This document shows positions 55,589 to 63,315 of a stretch of 64,000 bases of DNA, piece after piece. Positions within the stretch are counted from its first letter, which is position 1. Every line of letters starts with the position of its first letter. The position numbers and the translations under genes were made by a program. A model generated the notes under the pieces. The model worked only from the letters and a program-made list of their open reading frames with translations. It ran no database searches and was not told where the DNA came from. This stretch comes from Hyphomicrobiaceae bacterium (GTDB lineage: Bacteria > Pseudomonadota > Alphaproteobacteria > Rhizobiales > Devosiaceae): positions 310,001 through 374,000 of the forward strand of contig JACKJF010000003.1 of the NCBI GenBank assembly GCA_020638095.1, given 5' to 3'.

Positions 55589-55676
55589 CTTCGTGAACCT
55601 TCACGCGTTAAGCCCACGAAGCTGAAACAGGCAACGCGGCTTGCCTAACCCGACTGATAGCACTATCGGATAGTCC

Positions 55677-56318
55677 ATGAACAGGTTTCCCAAACATCTG
55701 CTCGATGGCCACCGCGATTTCATGGCCGGCCGCTACACCAACGAACGCGAGCGCTACCACGAGCTCGCCGACGAGGGCCAAAAGCCCTCGACCATGGTCA
55801 TCGCCTGCTGCGACAGCCGCGCCACGCCCGAAATGATCTTCGGAGCCGGCCCGGGCGAAATGTTTGTCCTCCGCAACGTCGCCAACCTTGTGCCCGAATT
55901 CGAACCCGACGGCGGCCAGCACGGCACCTCCGCCGGCATCGAGTTTGCGACCCAGGTGCTGGGCGTCAAAAACATTATCATCATGGGCCATGGGCGCTGC
56001 GGCGGCATCAAGGCCGCGCTCGACCCCGCCGGCGAGCCGCTGGCCGAGGGCGATTTCATCGGCAAATGGCTGACCCTGCTCGAACCGGTTCGCAAGCAGT
56101 TCGGCACCAATTCGCTCCTGACCGCCTCTGAACGCCAGACCATGCTCGAGCGCATCTCGATCCGCAATTCGGTCAAGAACCTCAGAAGCTTTCCCTATGT
56201 CCGGCAGGCCGAAACCGAGGGCCGCCTCAGCGTTCACGGCGCCTGGTTCGACATCAAGACCGGCGAACTCTGGATTCTCGACGACGAGACCGGTGACTTC
56301 GAACGCCCCGAGCTTTAA
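55677..56318 (+). CDS. Beta-class carbonic anhydrase
   Basis: It interconverts CO2 and bicarbonate, supplying bicarbonate to carboxylases. The 213-aa protein has the zinc ligands Cys in MVIACCDSRATPEMIFG (with the Asp-Arg dyad of the active site), and His and Cys in IIMGHGRCGGIKAAL. VLRNVANLVPEF is also family-typical. No signal peptide is present, so it is cytoplasmic. It is convergent with the LolA gene downstream. Confidence 0.95.
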   Translation: MNRFPKHLLDGHRDFMAGRYTNERERYHELADEGQKPSTMVIACCDSRATPEMIFGAGPGEMFVLRNVANLVPEFEPDGGQHGTSAGIEFATQVLGVKNIIIMGHGRCGGIKAALDPAGEPLAEGDFIGKWLTLLEPVRKQFGTNSLLTASERQTMLERISIRNSVKNLRSFPYVRQAETEGRLSVHGAWFDIKTGELWILDDETGDFERPEL

Positions 56319-56393
56319 TTCCCGGGCCAGAAAAACCAAAATCGGTGCATGCCGGGTGCGTCTGCGCCAAAGGCGGAGACCCTAGACCAGAGC

Positions 56394-57053
56394 CTAATGA
56401 TTTGCCGGGGTCTTGTAGTTGGCCGGAATCGAGAAGTAGGCCGGCGGGATGGTGACGTCCTGCTGAACGTCATAGATCGAGAAGGTCAGTTCCGCCCCGC
56501 TCGGCTCCGTCAAGGTCCACTGCCAGAGTTCGAGCGTATCGATCTCGAAAATGAGGCTGACTTCCACCGTCCCCATCGGGCTCTCGTCATAGAGCGTGAC
56601 GGCAATGAACGCGTCGGTCAAAAGCACGTCGGAAATATTGGCCTTGGTCAGGTCGATCTCGTCGGTCAGGAATTGCCGCAGCGGCACCTTGTCCTGCGGA
56701 TAGGCATATTTGGTCTGCTCGCGCCGGTCGAGCACGTAAAAGCCCCGGCCGACCGAGACGATTTCCTCGCGTGACGGCGGCGCATAGCGGAAGGCGATCT
56801 TGTCGGGTCGCTCGAGATAGAACATGCCTTCGGTGCGTCCGCCCTGCGTGTCGATCTGCAGGAACTTGCCGACCATCGTGTGGATGCGCGAATTGTGGAT
56901 TGAGATGGCCCGAAGCAGGCCCTCTTCTTCAAGCGATAGAGCACGGTCGAGCGCCAGCGCCGGCCTCGTCGCACCGGCACTGAGGGCAAACCCCAACGGC
57001 AGGGCCGCAAGCCCGAGCCCAATCAGCCGTCTGCGGTCAATTCGTCGGTCCAT
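56394..57053 (-). CDS. lolA: LolA-family outer-membrane lipoprotein carrier
   Basis: A 219-aa periplasmic protein with a signal-like N terminus (RRRLIGLGLAALPLGFALSAGATRPA). The mature part (GKFLQIDTQGGRTEGMFYLERPDKIAFRYAPPS and VSVGRGFYVLDRREQTKYAYP) resembles the LolA half-barrel that carries lipoproteins from LolCDE to LolB. Alphaproteobacterial LolA proteins are diverged, so the function is inferred. It starts 85 bp after the ftsK-linked GNAT gene. Confidence 0.85.
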   Translation of the reverse strand: MDRRIDRRRLIGLGLAALPLGFALSAGATRPALALDRALSLEEEGLLRAISIHNSRIHTMVGKFLQIDTQGGRTEGMFYLERPDKIAFRYAPPSREEIVSVGRGFYVLDRREQTKYAYPQDKVPLRQFLTDEIDLTKANISDVLLTDAFIAVTLYDESPMGTVEVSLIFEIDTLELWQWTLTEPSGAELTFSIYDVQQDVTIPPAYFSIPANYKTPANH

Positions 57054-57138
57054 GAAACCGAGGCTCCAGAATCAAGTCACCCTATCCTAGCTGCAATTGC
57101 GGCGAGAGCGGGGAAAAGATCAAACTTCCTTCGTCCCG

Positions 57139-57588
57139 TCAGGACGTCCGGCGCTGATACCGGATGAAATCCGTCTTGGCAGCAATCCGGTCGTAAAGCT
57201 GCATCGCTGTTTGGTTCGACTGCTGGGTGAGCCAGTAAACTGCCGGCGTCCCATTTTGGTCGCCGAACGAATAGACCGCCTCGATCAACCTGCGCCCGAC
57301 ACCCAATCCCCGTGCGCTGGCATCGACGAAAAGATCCTGCAGATAAATGACATTCTCGACACGCCAGCAGTGCCGGTGGGAAAGAAAGTGAGTGAGCCCG
57401 AGCAAGCGCCCGTCGCGTTCCGCCACCAGACCTCGAAATTCGTTTTCATCATTGGAAAAAAGGCGCTGGAACGTCGTCGCATAAACGGCCGGTTCGGCCC
57501 GAAACCCGTAAAAATCGAGATAGAGCCGCCAGAGCTTCTGCCATTGATCCTGGTCGCCGGCCGCGACCGGCCGGACAACGACACCCAT
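57139..57588 (-). CDS. GNAT family N-acetyltransferase
   Basis: A 149-aa acetyltransferase. The motif-A region is YLQDLFVDASARGLGVGRRLIEAV (about residues 83-106), and TAMQLYDRIAAKTDFI ends the domain. The substrate is unknown. The ATG at 57588 lies four bases after the ftsK stop; a longer frame to 57639 would overlap ftsK. The pair may be co-transcribed. Confidence 0.83.
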   Translation of the reverse strand: MGVVVRPVAAGDQDQWQKLWRLYLDFYGFRAEPAVYATTFQRLFSNDENEFRGLVAERDGRLLGLTHFLSHRHCWRVENVIYLQDLFVDASARGLGVGRRLIEAVYSFGDQNGTPAVYWLTQQSNQTAMQLYDRIAAKTDFIRYQRRTS

Positions 57589-57592
57589 AGGC

Positions 57593-60235
57593 TCAGACAC
57601 GCTGGTCGTCACCAACCAGAACCTCGCGCTTGCCGGCATGATTGGCCGGCGAGATCACGCCTTCCTGCTCCATGCGCTCGATCAGTGTGGCGGCGCGGTT
57701 ATAGCCGATCGAAAGGCGCCGCTGGATATAGGATGTCGAAGCCTTACGGTCGCTGAGAACGATGTTGACCGCCTTGTCATAAAGCTCGTCGCCCGAACCG
57801 CCGAAGCCGTCGCCGCCAATATCGCCACCACCGAACATCTCTTCCTCATCCTCGGTCACCGCTTCGAGATAGTCGGGCGAACCCTGATCCTTGAGGTGCC
57901 GGACAACGCCTTCGACTTCTCCATCGTCGACAAAAGGCCCATGCAGCCGTTTGATCCGCCCGCCGCCGGCCATGTAGAGCATGTCGCCCATGCCGAGCAG
58001 CTGTTCGGCGCCCTGTTCGCCAAGAATGGTGCGGCTGTCGATCTTCGAAGTTACCTGGAAGGAAATCCGGGTCGGGAAATTGGCCTTGATCGTGCCGGTG
58101 ATCACATCGACCGAAGGCCGTTGCGTCGCCATGATCAGATGAATGCCGGCCGCGCGCGCCATCTGCGCCAGCCGCTGGATCGCCCCTTCGATGTCCTTGC
58201 CGGCAACCATCATCAGGTCGGCCATTTCATCGACGATCACGACGATGAACGGCAACGGTTCGAGATCGAACGTCTCGCTTTCGTAAACCGGCTCGCCGGT
58301 CTGGCGGTCGAAACCGGTCTGGACCGTGCGCGAGATGATCTCGCCCTTTGCATTGGCTTCGACGACGCGCTTGTTGAACCCGTCAATGTTCCGAACGCCG
58401 ATCTTGGACATCTTGCGGTAGCGGTCTTCCATCTCGCGGACTGCCCATTTGAGCGCCATCACCGCCTTGCCCGGATCGGTCACGACCGGCGTCAGAAGAT
58501 GCGGAATGCCGTCGTAAACAGAGAGTTCGAGCATCTTGGGATCGATCATGATCAGCCGGCATTCTTCCGGCGTCATCCGGTAAAGAAGCGAGAGGATCAT
58601 CGTGTTGACCGCAACCGATTTGCCCGACCCGGTCGTGCCCGCGATCAAAAGATGCGGCATGCGTGCCAGATCGGCGATCACCGGCTCGCCGCCGATCGTC
58701 TTGCCAAGGCAGATGGGCAGCTTGCCCTTGATCTTCTCGAAATCGGACGAAGCCAGCATTTCCCTCAGAAACACCGTCTCGCGCACCTTGTTCGGCAGTT
58801 CGATGCCGATGGCGTTGCGCCCCGCCACAACCGCGACGCGGGCCGAAACGGCGCTCATCGAGCGGGCAATGTCATCGGCAAGCGAGATCACCCGTGAACT
58901 CTTTATGCCGGGCGCAGGCTCGAGCTCGTAAAGGGTCACGACCGGCCCCGGCCGGACATTGATGATGTCGCCCTTGACCCCGAAATCCTGCAGGACCGAT
59001 TCGAGCTTGCGGGCATTGGCCTCCAAATTCTGCGGCAGGTGTTCGTCGGAAATGCCGCTCGCCGGCGGCTCGCTCAGAAGCGCGAGTTCCGGAAGCTGGA
59101 ACCCCTCGTCGGCAAGAAACGACCCCTGCGCCTCGGCCACCATGCGCTTGCCCGGCCGGATCTGCGCCTGCGGTGTGGCGCGTGGCGGCTCGGCCCGCCG
59201 GACCGGCCGGCCGGATTCGACTGAAAGACGGGCGTCGTGATCTTCGCGCGGCGAGACCGTGCGCGGCTCGGCTTCGGTGGCGACGTCGTAATAGTCCTCG
59301 TCATCCCCGTCGGGGTAGAGATCGTCATCGGCGCCCTGCCAGGCCTGCCCGGTATAGCCCGCCCCAATCGTCGGCTCGCGGCGTTGGTCGAGCGGCAGCT
59401 CAAAGGCGAAATCGGGTTCAACACGATCCGCATTTGTCGTCGTCATGGCCGCATCGCCGGTTTCCGGCTGCGCGACCTCCCGGGCCGCCCAGCGCTCGGC
59501 AAACCGCGTCCGCGTGCGGCCCCAGGCCGTCCGCATAGCAAGGCCGAGGTGAAAGAGCGCACCGAAGGCCACGTCGAATGGGCCCGTCCGGTCGGCTTCC
59601 TCGTCTGCGCCTGAAACGTTCGCCCGGTCGCGAGCCGCAAAGCTGCGGACCGAGAGCCAGATGAGCGCCAGAGTCGCGGGCAGGAAGAGCAGGGCAAAAA
59701 TCAGCGACACCAGAGCGCCGCCAGCAGCCCCGCCGGTCATCAGGCTGACCAGCATGTTGAAAAGATCGCCCGTCAGTCCCCCGAGCGAACTGGGCAGCGG
59801 CCAGCTTTCCGGCGCGGGCACGAAGGACAGCGCCGCCGCGCCAAGAATGACGCTGCCGATCCAGCTCGGCACTCTTAGAATCCAGTGCGATGGCGATTGC
59901 CGCCGGATGAGCCGGTATCCCCAGACCGCCGGAGCGACGAGCGCCAGAAGCGAGGCGAGGCCGAAAAACTGCATGAAAAGGTCGGCAATCACAGCCCCGG
60001 CATAGCCGAGGCGGTTTTCGGCGATCTTGTCGGTCGCCAGCGACAGGCTCGGATCGTCGACGGACCATGTGGCCAGGGCCAGAAGGCACAAGAGGGTCAG
60101 AAGCACCACGCCGATGCCGATCAGCCGCAGCGGGATCCTGAACGCGACGACGACCGAACGCTCCTCGCTCTCGGCGGGCTTCGGATTGCGTCGGGAGAGC
60201 CTGACGGCTGTGGAGCGGGACGACACGGAACTCAT
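57593..60235 (-). CDS. ftsK: DNA translocase FtsK
   Basis: An 880-aa septum-located DNA pump that moves chromosome ends and activates XerCD recombination at dif. Four N-terminal membrane helices (about 33-200) are followed by a Pro/Asp-rich linker and the motor: Walker [13 protein letters not shown] near residue 530, Walker [12 protein letters not shown] near residue 667, and the C-terminal gamma domain ([23 protein letters not shown]), which reads KOPS-like sequences. It is complete. It is 225 bp downstream of the amtB terminator region. Confidence 0.97.
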   Translation of the reverse strand: MSSVSSRSTAVRLSRRNPKPAESEERSVVVAFRIPLRLIGIGVVLLTLLCLLALATWSVDDPSLSLATDKIAENRLGYAGAVIADLFMQFFGLASLLALVAPAVWGYRLIRRQSPSHWILRVPSWIGSVILGAAALSFVPAPESWPLPSSLGGLTGDLFNMLVSLMTGGAAGGALVSLIFALLFLPATLALIWLSVRSFAARDRANVSGADEEADRTGPFDVAFGALFHLGLAMRTAWGRTRTRFAERWAAREVAQPETGDAAMTTTNADRVEPDFAFELPLDQRREPTIGAGYTGQAWQGADDDLYPDGDDEDYYDVATEAEPRTVSPREDHDARLSVESGRPVRRAEPPRATPQAQIRPGKRMVAEAQGSFLADEGFQLPELALLSEPPASGISDEHLPQNLEANARKLESVLQDFGVKGDIINVRPGPVVTLYELEPAPGIKSSRVISLADDIARSMSAVSARVAVVAGRNAIGIELPNKVRETVFLREMLASSDFEKIKGKLPICLGKTIGGEPVIADLARMPHLLIAGTTGSGKSVAVNTMILSLLYRMTPEECRLIMIDPKMLELSVYDGIPHLLTPVVTDPGKAVMALKWAVREMEDRYRKMSKIGVRNIDGFNKRVVEANAKGEIISRTVQTGFDRQTGEPVYESETFDLEPLPFIVVIVDEMADLMMVAGKDIEGAIQRLAQMARAAGIHLIMATQRPSVDVITGTIKANFPTRISFQVTSKIDSRTILGEQGAEQLLGMGDMLYMAGGGRIKRLHGPFVDDGEVEGVVRHLKDQGSPDYLEAVTEDEEEMFGGGDIGGDGFGGSGDELYDKAVNIVLSDRKASTSYIQRRLSIGYNRAATLIERMEQEGVISPANHAGKREVLVGDDQRV

Positions 60236-60403
60236 GAATACGACTCGGAGCCTGGAGGCGGCTCACCCCGGCATCTGGCCATTGCAACGGCATGCGCCGC
60301 CCCGGGGCAATCGCCGGAAGGAGCCCTTTGGCCGCATGCTACAAAGAGTTTGGTTAACCCCGGCCTAATGGCCCTCAACGACGAGGGCGGACCCGGCTTG
60401 CGC

Positions 60404-60434
60404 ACAAAGAAAAAGGCGGGCCGCAAGGCCCGCC
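60404..60434 (-). terminator. Rho-independent terminator of amtB
   Basis: GGCGGGCC and GGCCCGCC form a perfect 8-bp stem around a 4-base loop, followed on the minus strand by TTTTTCTTT. It lies 26 bp after the amtB stop. Confidence 0.92.
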
Positions 60435-60459
60435 TCTGGATTGCAGCTGATCGTTTGGA

Positions 60460-61800
60460 TCAGGCCACGCTTTCGCCGTGCTGGGTGATGTCGAGACCCT
60501 CTTCTTCTTCCGATTCCGAAGGCCTGAGACCGATCGTCACCTTGATGACCATCAGGATGATCCAGGAGACCACGGCCGTCCAGGCGATGGTGAAGGCAAT
60601 GCCCAGAATCTGGGTCCAGACCTGGCCCGGATTGCCATAGAAGAAGCCGGCATGGTCTGCCCAGATCGCCGGATCGGCAAAGAAGCCGGTCAGGAGCGCG
60701 CCGATGATGCCGCCCACGCCGTGCACGCCGAACGCGTCGAGCGAGTCGTCGTAGCCCAGCATCTTCTTGAGGAAAGCCGCAGCCCAGTAACAGGCGACAC
60801 CGGCAACAACACCGATGATCAACGCGCCCGTCGGGTTGACGAAGCCCGAAGCCGGTGTGACGGCAACGAGACCCGCAACCGCACCCGAAATGATGCCGAG
60901 CACCGACGGCTTCTTGACCACCATCCATTCGGCGAACATCCAGGCCAGCGCCGCAGCGGCGGTCGCAACCTGGGTGTTCATCATCGCCGCACCGGCAAGG
61001 CCGTCAGCCGCGAGTTCCGAACCGGCGTTGAAGCCGAACCAGCCGACCCAAAGAAGGGAAGCGCCGATGACCGAAAGCACCAGGTTGTGCGGTGCCATGT
61101 TGGTTTCGCCAAAGCCCTTGCGCTTGCCGATGACGAGCGCCGCGACAAGACCGGCCACACCAGCGTTGATGTGAACCACGGTGCCGCCGGCGAAGTCGAA
61201 GACACCCCAGTTGCCCAGGAAGCCGCCGCCCCACACCCAGTGGGCGATTGGCGCGTAGACCACGATCGACCAGATTCCCATGAACCACAGCATGGCGGAA
61301 AACTTCATGCGTTCCGCGAACGCACCGGCAATCAGGGCCGGCGTGATGATGGCAAAGGTCATCTGGAACATGGAGAAGACGAATTCGGGAATTGTGCCAT
61401 GCACGGTGTCCACGCCAACGCCGGCATGAAGGATGGCCCCGAAGCCGCCCATATAATCATTGAGACCGCCGCCATCGGTAAAGGCGATGGAATAGCCGAT
61501 CACGAACCAGATGATCGTGCCGAGCGCCGTAATGGCGAAGGACTGCATGACGGTTGCCAGAACGTTTTTCTTGCGCACCATGCCGCCGTAGAAGAGGGCA
61601 AGGCCCGGAATGGTCATCATCAGCACGAGCGCCGTGGAGGTCAGCATCCAGGCTGTGTCGCCGGCGCTGATCGTTGGCGCAGCTTCTTCGACCATCGTGG
61701 CCGCCGCGTCTGCGGCTTCCTGGGCAAGGGCCGGCAAGGCGGCGAACGCTGCCAGGAGGCTGAGACCCGCCAGTTTGGTAAGGTTGGTCAATTTCGACAT
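60460..61800 (-). CDS. amtB: Ammonium transporter
   Basis: A 446-aa membrane channel for ammonium/ammonia. It starts with a signal peptide (LAGLSLLAAFAALPALAQ), followed by about 11 membrane helices. Amt signatures are VLMMTIPGLALFYGGMVRKKNVLATVMQSFA, IITPALIAGAFAERMKFSAM and GFFADPAIWADHAGFFYG. The twin His of the pore are expected in IHAGVAGL-like and DAFGVHGVGGI stretches. It lies 18 bases after the first PII gene, forming glnK-amtB, and ends at a strong terminator. Confidence 0.97.
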   Translation of the reverse strand: MSKLTNLTKLAGLSLLAAFAALPALAQEAADAAATMVEEAAPTISAGDTAWMLTSTALVLMMTIPGLALFYGGMVRKKNVLATVMQSFAITALGTIIWFVIGYSIAFTDGGGLNDYMGGFGAILHAGVGVDTVHGTIPEFVFSMFQMTFAIITPALIAGAFAERMKFSAMLWFMGIWSIVVYAPIAHWVWGGGFLGNWGVFDFAGGTVVHINAGVAGLVAALVIGKRKGFGETNMAPHNLVLSVIGASLLWVGWFGFNAGSELAADGLAGAAMMNTQVATAAAALAWMFAEWMVVKKPSVLGIISGAVAGLVAVTPASGFVNPTGALIIGVVAGVACYWAAAFLKKMLGYDDSLDAFGVHGVGGIIGALLTGFFADPAIWADHAGFFYGNPGQVWTQILGIAFTIAWTAVVSWIILMVIKVTIGLRPSESEEEEGLDITQHGESVA

Positions 61801-61818
61801 TGTTTCTTCTCCTGAGGT

Positions 61819-62157
61819 CTAAAGCGCCGCCGAACCGGTTTCACCGGTGCGGATACGCAACGCGGACTCCAGATCGAGGACGAAGATCTTGCCGTCCCCG
61901 ATCCGGCCGGTCTGGGCTGAATCCTTGATGGCAGTAGTGACCGCATCGAGCTGCGAATCCTCGATGGCGACTTCGATCTTGAGTTTTGGAACGAAATGCA
62001 CGGCATATTCGGTGCCGCGGTAGATTTCCGAATGACCCTTTTGGCGGCCATAGCCTTTGACTTCCGTAACGGTCATCCCATGCACGTCGAGCGCGTTGAG
62101 CGCCTGACGGACATCTTCGATCCGCGACGGTTTGATGATGGCAACAACGAATTTCAT
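61819..62157 (-). CDS. glnK: PII nitrogen regulatory protein (GlnK/GlnB type), first copy
   Basis: A 112-aa trimeric signal protein that senses 2-oxoglutarate and ATP/ADP. The T-loop Tyr51 (RGTEYAVHF), uridylylated by GlnD, is present, as are the ATP-binding GYGRQKGH and RIRTGETG. Next to amtB it most likely blocks the ammonium channel when nitrogen is plentiful. Its promoter is a sigma-54 site at 62211-62226. The assignment to GlnK rather than GlnB is based on the link to amtB. Confidence 0.95.
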   Translation of the reverse strand: MKFVVAIIKPSRIEDVRQALNALDVHGMTVTEVKGYGRQKGHSEIYRGTEYAVHFVPKLKIEVAIEDSQLDAVTTAIKDSAQTGRIGDGKIFVLDLESALRIRTGETGSAAL

Positions 62158-62210
62158 CGATGCATCCCTGTGATTGACAAAACCAAACCCACTTGAGGCC
62201 CTTTCTGATT

Positions 62211-62226
62211 CACAAGACTCGTGCCA
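62211..62226 (-). promoter_or_regulatory. Sigma-54 promoter of the first PII gene / amtB
   Basis: On the minus strand TGGCACG-N4-TTGTG matches the -24/-12 consensus, with T for C at one -12 position. It lies 54 bp upstream of the PII start. Two NtrC-like sites lie 85-132 bp further upstream. Confidence 0.85.
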
Positions 62227-62310
62227 GATTCCTTCCGGCCGAATTTTGTATGTGTTATCAAATGATTAACTTTCACGCCCACCGCCCCGGCCGGTCCTGC
62301 CACAAGTATC

Positions 62311-62358
62311 TGCCCAGTATTTAGGCAGATTGAACACGATTTGCGCAGAGTTTAGGCA
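62311..62358. promoter_or_regulatory. Pair of NtrC-like enhancer sites for glnK-amtB
   Basis: Two 17-bp sites, TGCCCAGTATTTAGGCA (62311-62327) and TGCGCAGAGTTTAGGCA (62342-62358), start 31 bp apart, three helical turns. They keep the TGC...GCA ends and CA/TT core of the NtrC palindrome and lie 85 bp or more upstream of the sigma-54 site. NtrC binding is inferred. Confidence 0.6.
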
Positions 62359-62364
62359 TGCGGA

Positions 62365-62557
62365 ATGGCGGGCCCTTCTGCCCGCCATCGGGATCCGATT
62401 GGATCGGGTGTGCAGCCCGCGGTATTTGCGAGTGGGAAGCCCGAGGGCCGCTCCTGGGTGGGACAGGAGAGAGACCGCAAGCTGCACGCCGAATCCGATC
62501 GCCGTGGCGCCCGGATGCGCCGCACGCCCGGCCAGGGAGGAGAAAGCCGGGCGTGCG
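62365..62557 (+). other. Highly structured intergenic region, candidate ncRNA
   Basis: This part of the 541-bp gap between the two PII genes contains several nested stems. ATGGCGGGC/GCCCGCCAT is a 9-bp stem (62365-62388); GATCC/GGATC (62392-62405) follows. Then GTGCAGC/GCTGCAC (62410-62487) encloses GCGGT/ACCGC and CTCCTG/CAGGAG. Last is a perfect 12-bp stem with 13-base loop (62521-62557). No ORF of credible length is present on either strand. It may be an RNA gene, or the 3' region of the second PII transcript. The rest of the gap holds the sigma-54 promoter, NtrC-like sites and nothing else I can identify. Confidence 0.4.
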
Positions 62558-62698
62558 GGAGTAGCAGATGAATATGACTGGAACGATCGAGGGTCTGCGT
62601 CGACCATGACCGCGGCCAAGCAGGGGTGGCGGAAACATTCCGCTCCATCTGCCTGCCCATCGACCATGCCCACGCGCCCCCGCTTCAGCATCGGAGAA

Positions 62699-63037
62699 TT
62701 AGAGCGCCGCCACGCCGGTTTCGCCGGTGCGGATGCGTGTTGCCCCCTTGAGGTCGAAGACGAACATCTTTCCGTCGCCGATCTTGCTCGATTCCGCCGC
62801 CGATCTGACCGCTGCGGTAACCGCGTCGAGCTGCGGATCGTCGACGGCGATTTCGAGTTTCAGCTTGGGTAGAAAGCTCACCGAATATTCGGCGCCCCGA
62901 TAGGTCTCGGTATGGCCCTTCTGACGGCCGTAGCCCCGGACCTCCGTTACGCTCATGCCCTGCACCTCGATATCGCTGAGCGCCTGGCGCACATCTTCGA
63001 GACGGGACGGCTTGATGATGGCAACGACAAGTTTCAT
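62699..63037 (-). CDS. PII nitrogen regulatory protein, second copy
   Basis: A 112-aa PII protein, similar to the first copy over its whole length. It retains Tyr51 in the T-loop (RGAEYSVSF), GYGRQKGH and RIRTGETGVAAL. AGGAG lies five bases before the ATG at 63037. It has its own sigma-54 promoter, so the two PII genes are both nitrogen-controlled but separately transcribed; I infer that they regulate different targets, for example AmtB and glutamine synthetase control or nitrogen two-component signalling. Confidence 0.94.
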   Translation of the reverse strand: MKLVVAIIKPSRLEDVRQALSDIEVQGMSVTEVRGYGRQKGHTETYRGAEYSVSFLPKLKLEIAVDDPQLDAVTAAVRSAAESSKIGDGKMFVFDLKGATRIRTGETGVAAL

Positions 63038-63085
63038 CACGACTCCTTTAGTCTGCCCCCGATGGCCGTATTCGGCTCAATCAGA

Positions 63086-63101
63086 CTCAAGACCCGTGCC
63101 A
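63086..63101 (-). promoter_or_regulatory. Sigma-54 promoter of the second PII gene
   Basis: On the minus strand TGGCACG-N4-TTGAG matches the -24/-12 pattern, with A for C in the -12 part. It lies 49 bp upstream of the ATG. The wider region is like that upstream of the first PII gene. Confidence 0.82.
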
Positions 63102-63189
63102 ATCCGCAAATTTTGGCGTTAACGAACTGATAATAAAGGTAAATATTTCGTTACCCATGAATCCTGAATCGGGAGAATCCGCGCCATTA

Positions 63190-63236
63190 TGCTCATTGCT
63201 TATGCAAAGGTGAATTCACTGCCCATCAATTGGGCA
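63190..63236. promoter_or_regulatory. Pair of NtrC-like enhancer sites for the second PII gene
   Basis: TGCTCATTGCTTATGCA (63190-63206) and the near-perfect palindrome TGCCCATCAATTGGGCA (63220-63236) start 30 bp apart and lie 89 bp upstream of the sigma-54 site. Their spacing and sequence parallel the pair at 62311-62358. Confidence 0.6.
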
Positions 63237-63315
63237 GGCGGTGCGGCACTCTGGGACTTGTCATTTGTCCCTAAAGGCGCAGAGTGACGGCGACGCACCC
63301 AATCGGACCTGACAA

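Noticed and set aside
57638..58897. 419-codon ORF on the plus strand opposite ftsK
   Set aside because: It is antisense to the well-defined FtsK motor and reads like a high-GC shadow frame (His/Arg/Asp-rich); no family match.
60478..61815. 445-codon ORF opposite amtB
   Set aside because: Mirror frame of a real membrane protein gene; its translation is rich in His/Arg/Asp and has no fold signature.
62568..62609. 13-codon ORF (MNMTGTIEGLRRP) after the 12-bp hairpin
   Set aside because: Too short to support without conservation; could be part of the candidate RNA.
62266..62691. 141-codon ORF on the minus strand in the PII intergenic gap
   Set aside because: It runs through the perfect hairpins and the NtrC-like sites, its composition is unstable (Pro/Arg/Ser) and it has no family signature. 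A structured RNA explains the region better.
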